From assembly GCF_023897065.1 (NCBI RefSeq), contig NZ_JAMHIV010000036.1:44238-108237 (forward strand): DNA of 64,000 nt, read 5' to 3'. Below are positions 59,297 through 64,000 of this stretch, piece by piece. Source of the stretch: Crossiella sp. SN42 (lineage in GTDB: Bacteria > Actinomycetota > Actinomycetes > Mycobacteriales > Pseudonocardiaceae). Within the stretch, counting starts at the first letter, position 1, and the number at the start of each line of letters is the position of its first letter. Both the position numbers and the translations under genes were made by a program. The notes below the pieces were generated by a model. That model was given only the letters and a program-made list of their open reading frames with translations, ran no database searches and was not told where the DNA came from.

Positions 59297-59369
59297 GCCC
59301 CCAGCAGGACTCGAACCTGCGACCTAGAGATTAGAAGTCTCTCGCTCTATCCAGCTGAGCTATGAGGGC
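59297..59369 (-). tRNA. tRNA-Arg (anticodon TCT)
   Basis: On the minus strand, a 73-base cloverleaf: acceptor GCCCTCA/TGGGGGC with one G-U pair, D-arm GCTC...GAGC, anticodon stem AGAGA/TCTCT with loop CTTCTAA (anticodon TCT, reading AGA), and T-arm GCAGG TTCGAGT CCTGC. CCA is not encoded. No integrase or duplicated 3' end is seen beside it. Confidence 0.97.
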
Positions 59370-59461
59370 ACGGCGGTTGGAAACCGCCGGGCGAAATCGT
59401 AGCCGGAACCCGGCCCGGGGTCGCGCCCCCTTCCAGGTTCTTCGTTGCCTACGCTCGTCCT

Positions 59462-61486
59462 GTGGCACCCGAGCGCACCGACGAGGTCGACCCCACCCCC
59501 GTTCGACGTCCCACCGGCGGCATGGCGGTGCTGGTGGTCGTGGGGATCCTGCTGGCACTGAGCGTCGCGGTCGCGCTCACCGCGCTATCGCCCGGGCGGG
59601 TGTACGCCGAGTACGGGCTACCCGATCCCGGCGATGTCACCCGGTTCGGCCAGTCGCTGGTCAGGGCCATCGCCGAGGTGTGCGCGGCGATCGCGGTCGG
59701 CTCGCTGCTGTTCGCGGTCTTCCTCACCCCGGCCCAGCGCAGCGGGCTGCTGGCCGCCGACGGGTACGCCGCGGTGCGGGCCGCGGGCTGGGCGGCGCTG
59801 GGCTGGTTCCTGGCCGCCTCGGCCATGGTGCCGCTGTTCGTGGCCAACGCGCTGGGCAAGCCGGTCACCGACGTGCTCGACCCGGCCCAGCTGATCGTCT
59901 ACATCGACGCGCTGGAGCAGGCCAAGGCGTGGGTGGCCACCGCGCTGCTGGCCGGGCTGCTGGCCATCGCCTGCCGGATCGTGCTGTCCTGGGGCTGGAC
60001 CTTCGCCACCTTCGCCTTCGGCCTGCTCTGCCTGATGCCGGTCGCGGTCACCGGGCACTCGGCCTCCGGCGGCTCGCACGACGTCGGCACCAACTCGCTG
60101 ATCTTCCACCTGCTGGCCACCGGCTTCTGGGTGGGCGGCCTGGTCGCGCTGGTCGCGCACGCCTACCGCGGCGGCGGCCACCTCCAGCTCGCCTACCGCC
60201 GCTTCTCCAAGCTGGCCCTGGTCTGCTGGATCACCCTGGCCGTCTCCGGCGTGGTCAACGCGCTGGTGCGGATCACCCCGGCCGAGGTCTTCACCACCCC
60301 GTACGGCGCGCTGGTGCTGGCCAAGATCGGCGCGCTGGGCGTGCTCGGCGTGATCGGCTTCTTCCAGCGGCGGCGCGGGGTGCTGGCACTGGGCGCGGCG
60401 GAGTCCCGCTCGGTGCTGATGCGCCTGGGCGGCATCGAGATGCTGCTGATGCTGGCCACCGTCGGCATCGCGGTGGCCCTGGGCGGCACCCCGCCGCCGG
60501 GGGAGATCAGCGCGCGGCCGAGCACCACCGAACTGCTCATCGGCTACGACCTGGACGGCCCGCCGACCTTCCTGGCACTGCTGCTGGACTGGCGGTTCGA
60601 CCTGCTCTTCGGCACGCTCTCGATCGCCGCCGCGCTGGTCTACCTGCTGGGCGTCCGCCGCCTGCGCAAGCGCGGCGACCGCTGGCCGGTCGGCCGCACC
60701 ATCGCCTGGGTCGCGGGCTGCCTGACCATCCTGATCGCCACCAGCTCCGGCATCGGCCGCTACTCGCCCGCGATGTTCAGCGTGCACATGGGCAGCCACA
60801 TGCTGCTGTCCATGCTGGCCCCGGTGCTGCTGGTGCTCGGCGGCCCGGTCACGCTGGCCCTGCGCGCGCTGCCCACCGCGGGCAAGGACGCCCCGAGCGG
60901 GCCGAGGGAGTGGATCCTGGCGCTGGTGCACTCGCCGGTCAGCCGGGTGCTGACCCACCCGCTGGTCGCGCTCGCGCTGTTCGTCGGCTCCTTCTACGGC
61001 CTGTACTTCTCCGGCCTGTTCGACGCCGCGCTGCCGCTGCACTGGGCGCACCTGGCGATGAACGCTCACTTCCTGCTCGCCGGATACGTCTTCTACTGGC
61101 CGGTGATCGGCATCGACCCGGCGCCGCGCAGGCTGCCGCCGCTGGGCCGCCTCGGCCTGGTGTTCGCCTCGATGCCCTTCCACGCCTTCTTCGGCATCGC
61201 GCTGATGAGCGGCTCCACCGTGATCGGCGAGTCCTTCTACCACCAGCTCAACCTGCCCTGGGTGAGCGACCTGCTCTCCGACCAGCGCCTCGGCGGCGGC
61301 CTGACCTGGGCCTCCGGCGAACTGCCGCTGCTGGTGGTGGTGATCGCGCTGCTCGCCCAGTGGGCCAAGGCCGATGACAGGGACGCCAAGCGCTCCGACC
61401 GGCACGCCGAGGCCGACGGGGACGCCGACCTGACCGCGTACAACGAGATGCTCAAGCGGATGGCCGGGGGCAAGCGCGACGGCTGA
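59462..61486 (+). CDS. CopD-CtaG fusion membrane protein (cytochrome oxidase/copper)
   Basis: A 674-aa protein with about 14 transmembrane helices. The N-terminal half resembles CopD (LLATGFWVGGLVALVAHAYRG, FSKLALVCWITLAVSGVVNALV); the C-terminal half is a CtaG/caa3-oxidase assembly domain (RYSPAMFSVHMGSHMLLSMLAPVLLVLGGPVTLALRALP, MNAHFLLAGYVFYWPVIGIDP). Same fusion as the mycobacterial Rv0102 type. Copper delivery to cytochrome oxidase is the family role. GTG 59462. Confidence 0.9.
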   Translation: MAPERTDEVDPTPVRRPTGGMAVLVVVGILLALSVAVALTALSPGRVYAEYGLPDPGDVTRFGQSLVRAIAEVCAAIAVGSLLFAVFLTPAQRSGLLAADGYAAVRAAGWAALGWFLAASAMVPLFVANALGKPVTDVLDPAQLIVYIDALEQAKAWVATALLAGLLAIACRIVLSWGWTFATFAFGLLCLMPVAVTGHSASGGSHDVGTNSLIFHLLATGFWVGGLVALVAHAYRGGGHLQLAYRRFSKLALVCWITLAVSGVVNALVRITPAEVFTTPYGALVLAKIGALGVLGVIGFFQRRRGVLALGAAESRSVLMRLGGIEMLLMLATVGIAVALGGTPPPGEISARPSTTELLIGYDLDGPPTFLALLLDWRFDLLFGTLSIAAALVYLLGVRRLRKRGDRWPVGRTIAWVAGCLTILIATSSGIGRYSPAMFSVHMGSHMLLSMLAPVLLVLGGPVTLALRALPTAGKDAPSGPREWILALVHSPVSRVLTHPLVALALFVGSFYGLYFSGLFDAALPLHWAHLAMNAHFLLAGYVFYWPVIGIDPAPRRLPPLGRLGLVFASMPFHAFFGIALMSGSTVIGESFYHQLNLPWVSDLLSDQRLGGGLTWASGELPLLVVVIALLAQWAKADDRDAKRSDRHAEADGDADLTAYNEMLKRMAGGKRDG

Positions 61487-61502
61487 CCCCCGGCCGCCTC
61501 GC

Positions 61503-62327
61503 TCAGGGGCGACGGAACCCGCGCTCGGCCAGCACCGCGCCGACCACCGCGAGCCCCGCGCTGACCACCAGGGCCGAGGTCACGCCGGAGCCGACCGGGT
61601 TGTTCAGCGCCAGGTCGCGGGAGGCGTTGATGGCGTAGGAGATCGGGTTCACCTCGGCCACCACCTGCAGCCAGCTGGGCAGGCTCTGGATCGGCACGAA
61701 CGCGCTGGAGGCGAACTGCAGCGGGAACAGCGCCATCATGCCCACCATCTGCGCGGTGGTGCTCTCCCGCAGCCAGGCCGCCGCGGCCAGGAACAGCCAG
61801 CCGAGGCTCCAGCCGACCGCCAGCGCCAGCAGCAGCGCGCCGGTGACGCCGAGGATCCCGCCCGCCGGGGCGAAGCCGAAGAACAGCGCGGCCGCGATCA
61901 GCATCACCACCAGCTCGATCAGGCCCCTGGTCAGGTCGGCGATGCTGCGCGCGATCAGCACCGCCACCGGGCTGACCGGCATCGAGCGGAACCTGGCCAG
62001 CACGCCGTTCTTCATGTCGCTGGTCAGGCCGACACCGGCCTGCACGCCGACCATGGTCGCGGTGGTGACCATGATCGCGGGCAGTAAGTAGTCGATGTAG
62101 GCGACGCCCTTGGGGAACATCGGCCCCTCGGCGATGACCCGGAACACCTGGCTGAACAGCACCAGCATCAGCAGTGGCTGCATCAGGCTGAACACGAGGG
62201 TCTTGGGGTCGCGCAGCACCGGGCGCAGCGAACGTCCGGTGAGCACCATGATCTGGGTGAACAGGCTGCTGCCCCGCCACGGGGTGGCCACTTCGGGCAC
62301 CTCCGGGCGGGCGATGGTCGTGGTCAT
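61503..62327 (-). CDS. ABC exporter permease, DrrB type
   Basis: A 274-aa ABC-2 permease with six membrane segments: FSLMQPLLMLVLFSQVF, YIDYLLPAIMVTTATMVGVQAGVGLTSDMKNGVLARFRSMPVSP (family signature), LFFGFAPAGGILGVTGALLL and SPWLQVVAEVNPISYAINASRDLAL-like. It pairs with the ATPase upstream, 11 bases away; both resemble daunorubicin-resistance exporters. ATG 62327 follows AGAGG. The stop is 16 bases from the convergent CopD-CtaG stop. Confidence 0.92.
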   Translation of the reverse strand: MTTTIARPEVPEVATPWRGSSLFTQIMVLTGRSLRPVLRDPKTLVFSLMQPLLMLVLFSQVFRVIAEGPMFPKGVAYIDYLLPAIMVTTATMVGVQAGVGLTSDMKNGVLARFRSMPVSPVAVLIARSIADLTRGLIELVVMLIAAALFFGFAPAGGILGVTGALLLALAVGWSLGWLFLAAAAWLRESTTAQMVGMMALFPLQFASSAFVPIQSLPSWLQVVAEVNPISYAINASRDLALNNPVGSGVTSALVVSAGLAVVGAVLAERGFRRP

Positions 62328-62338
62328 CACGATTCCTC

Positions 62339-63283
62339 TCAGGCCGCGCTCGGAGAGCTGTGGGTCAGGGCCAGGTACACGTCGTCCAGGGTCGGCTCGG
62401 TCAGCGCCAGCCCGGCGGGCTCGATGCCGGCCTCGTCCAGCGCGCGCACCACGGTGACCAGCTCCTTGGAGGCCAGCACCGGCACGGTGATCGAGTTGCG
62501 CTCCGGGTCGAAGACCGGCTGCTTGCCGCCGCGGCGAATCGCCTCCACCGCCTGCCACGGGTCGGCTCCGGGCTCCAGCGAGACCGCCACGGTGCGCTGC
62601 CCGACCTCGGCCTTCAGCTGCGCCGCGGTGCCCTGGGCGACCACCCTGCCCTTGTTCAGCACGGTGATCGAGTCGGCCAGCCGGTCGGCCTCGTCCAGGT
62701 ACTGGGTGGTCAGCAGGATCGTGGTGCCGCCGGCGACCAGGCCCTCGACCACCTCCCACATGCCGACCCTGGCCGAGGGGTCCAGGCCGGTGGTCGGCTC
62801 GTCCAGGAACACCATGCTGGGCTGCCCGACCAGGCTCGCGGCCAGGTCCAGCCTGCGGCGCATGCCGCCGGAGTAGGTCTTGACCGGCCGCCCGGCCGCG
62901 TCGGCCAGGTTGAAGGTCTCCAGCAGTTCCGCCGCGCGCAGCCGGGCCGCCCGCCGGCCCGCGCCGAGCAACCTGGCGATCAGCACCAGGTTCTCGGTGC
63001 CGGTCAGGTCCTCGTCCACCGAGGCGAACTGCCCGGTCAGGCCGATCCGGCGGCGCACCTCGATGGGCTGGGCGACCACGTCGAACCCGGCCACGCTGGC
63101 CGTGCCGGAGGTGGGCGGGAACATCGTGCTGAGGATGTTGACCAGCGTGGTCTTGCCTGCCCCGTTGTGGCCGAGCAGGCCGAGCACGGTGCCCTGCGGC
63201 ACCTCCACGCTGACCCGGTCGAGCGCGGTGACCTTGCCGAAGGTCTTGGTCACCGCCGTGGCTCTGATCATCGGTTCGGTCAT
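62339..63283 (-). CDS. ABC exporter ATPase, DrrA type
   Basis: A 314-aa ATPase: Walker A GHNGAGKTT, signature YSGGMRRRLDLA, Walker B MVFLDEPTTGLDP and H-loop replaced by TTQYLDEAD, a DrrA feature. C-terminal extension (about 220-314) as in DrrA. ATG 63283 follows GGGGGAC; the frame's TTG 63298 is less likely. Second gene after the TetR regulator, 27 bases apart. Confidence 0.93.
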   Translation of the reverse strand: MTEPMIRATAVTKTFGKVTALDRVSVEVPQGTVLGLLGHNGAGKTTLVNILSTMFPPTSGTASVAGFDVVAQPIEVRRRIGLTGQFASVDEDLTGTENLVLIARLLGAGRRAARLRAAELLETFNLADAAGRPVKTYSGGMRRRLDLAASLVGQPSMVFLDEPTTGLDPSARVGMWEVVEGLVAGGTTILLTTQYLDEADRLADSITVLNKGRVVAQGTAAQLKAEVGQRTVAVSLEPGADPWQAVEAIRRGGKQPVFDPERNSITVPVLASKELVTVVRALDEAGIEPAGLALTEPTLDDVYLALTHSSPSAA

Positions 63284-63310
63284 CGGAAAGTCCCCCAAGA
63301 GGTGTGGACG

Positions 63311-63937
63311 TCAGTTCGTGAGTGCGCCGTGCAGGAAGAAGTCGACGACCTCGTCGATCTCCGGTTCGCTGAGCTGCTTGGGCGTGCCGCCCAGTCCGCT
63401 GGAGATGACCAGGCCGAACAGGAACCGCACCGCCTGCTCCGGTGGCACGCGCAGCCGCCCGGCGTCCGCGCCGATCAGCTCGGCCACCGCGGTCAGCACC
63501 GGCCGGAAGTGGGCCATGTCCTCGTTCTTCTTGGTCTGCGCGCGGTGCTTGGCGTCGTCGAGCCGGTATCCGCTGGTGGCCAGGGCGCTGAGCACCGAGC
63601 CCATCCGGAAGAAGTAGGCGTCCATGGTGCCCACCGCCGCGGCCAGCCGCCGGTCCAGCTGACCCTCGGCCGGGATCACGGCCAGCTGCTCGACCAGCTC
63701 GTCCACCCGCAGTGCTGCCTCCACGCAGGCGGCGATCAGCTCGGACTTGTCAGCGAAGGCCCGGAACACGGTGCCCTCGGCGATCCCGGCCGCCTTGGCG
63801 ATCTGGCTGGTGGTCACGTTGAGACCGTGCGTGGCCAGCAGCGGCAGCGTGCTGCGCACGATCTCCGCCCGCCGCTGCTCGGGACTCATCGCAGGCGCCC
63901 GCCGCCGCCTGCCCACGCCCTCTCCGTCCACCACCAT
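63311..63937 (-). CDS. TetR-family regulator of the ABC exporter
   Basis: A 208-aa protein: HTH at about 20-65 (EIVRSTLPLLATHGLNVTTSQIAKAAGIAEGTVFRAFADKSELI), TetR C-terminal helical domain (VRFLFGLVISSGLGG). First gene of the TetR-ATPase-permease operon and likely auto-repressor through the palindrome at 63950. ATG 63937. Confidence 0.9.
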   Translation of the reverse strand: MVVDGEGVGRRRRAPAMSPEQRRAEIVRSTLPLLATHGLNVTTSQIAKAAGIAEGTVFRAFADKSELIAACVEAALRVDELVEQLAVIPAEGQLDRRLAAAVGTMDAYFFRMGSVLSALATSGYRLDDAKHRAQTKKNEDMAHFRPVLTAVAELIGADAGRLRVPPEQAVRFLFGLVISSGLGGTPKQLSEPEIDEVVDFFLHGALTN

Positions 63938-63949
63938 GCCACCAACTTA

Positions 63950-63967
63950 TGAGTGAGTGCTCACTCA
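63950..63967. promoter_or_regulatory. TetR operator of the exporter operon
   Basis: TGAGTGA, spacer GTGC, TCACTCA: a perfect palindrome 13 bases upstream of the tetR start, of the TGAGTGAGTGCTCA class often bound by TetR-type exporters' regulators. Confidence 0.75.
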
Positions 63968-64000
63968 GTCAACCCACTACCACCCACCACCGACATCCCC

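Noticed and set aside
59297..59369. tRNA-Arg as attachment site of a mobile element
   Set aside because: No integrase, no repeated 3' end and ordinary genes on both sides.

Overview
The window reads as chromosomal DNA of a high-GC actinobacterium, most likely a filamentous member of the Pseudonocardiales (Amycolatopsis/Crossiella-like). The reasons are the very high GC in third positions, many GTG starts, ATGA/GTGA stop-start overlaps, type VII secretion accessory genes (PPE, EspG and DUF3558 types), a Spo0M homologue, an RGCVC-type small protein, and dense TetR/MarR/PadR/MerR/LysR/PucR regulators. The genus is inference. No IS element, prophage, integrase or CRISPR array was seen. There is one tRNA gene, tRNA-Arg(TCT).

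Layout. 1-8404: a 5'-truncated GMC oxidoreductase, a TPR membrane protein, a convergent membrane protein, a long AT-richer intergenic region, then a translationally coupled pair made of an acyl-adenylating enzyme fused to an aldehyde-dehydrogenase-fold domain and a ThDP-dependent enzyme. 8413-13384 (minus): a type VII secretion accessory operon (EspC/WXG-like, DUF3558 lipoprotein, PPE-like, EspG, ASCH-like protein), preceded by another DUF3558 lipoprotein and a DUF4097-type lipoprotein. 13589-21083: type II thioesterase, Spo0M, ceramidase-like membrane protein, divergent MarR/serine hydrolase pair, an M23 endopeptidase with a highly structured leader, and a group of two small proteins plus an AlaDH/PNT-family dehydrogenase. 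21080-28203: polar amino-acid ABC transporter operon, a 58-aa basic peptide, a C39-like peptidase coupled to a GH10-like hydrolase, PyrD, and a SnoaL-like protein divergent from a LysR regulator.

29389-33931 is a four-gene operon of three tandem paralogous SAM methyltransferases and a PAS-GGDEF-EAL protein whose catalytic motifs look degenerate. 34088-41224: Tat-exported phospholipase C, a tandem DivIVA-motif protein, a PucR/TetR pair divergent from a secreted lipase, an HTH/hydrolase pair and a SnoaL-like protein. 41362-44723: PadR divergent from a PLP decarboxylase - GNAT - DUF6875-like operon, which looks like a very small biosynthetic unit. 44799-50093: secreted trypsin, a TetR - DUF4166 - SRPBCC operon with twin operators, an HTH protein, a phosphopantetheinyl transferase and an FMN reductase behind a MerR-type promoter.

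50197-63967: membrane protein and MerR regulator overlapping DUF2165, a 1289-aa HTH-STAND-WD40 protein with 14 propeller blades, an MFS transporter, two SDRs (one behind a near-perfect operator), tRNA-Arg, a CopD-CtaG fusion, and a DrrAB-type ABC exporter with its TetR regulator.

The best candidates for something undescribed are the ligase-ALDH/ThDP pair (both enzymes lack the usual catalytic Glu), the methyltransferase-triplet/degenerate GGDEF-EAL operon, the decarboxylase-GNAT-DUF6875 unit, and the contiguous hairpins ahead of the M23 peptidase.
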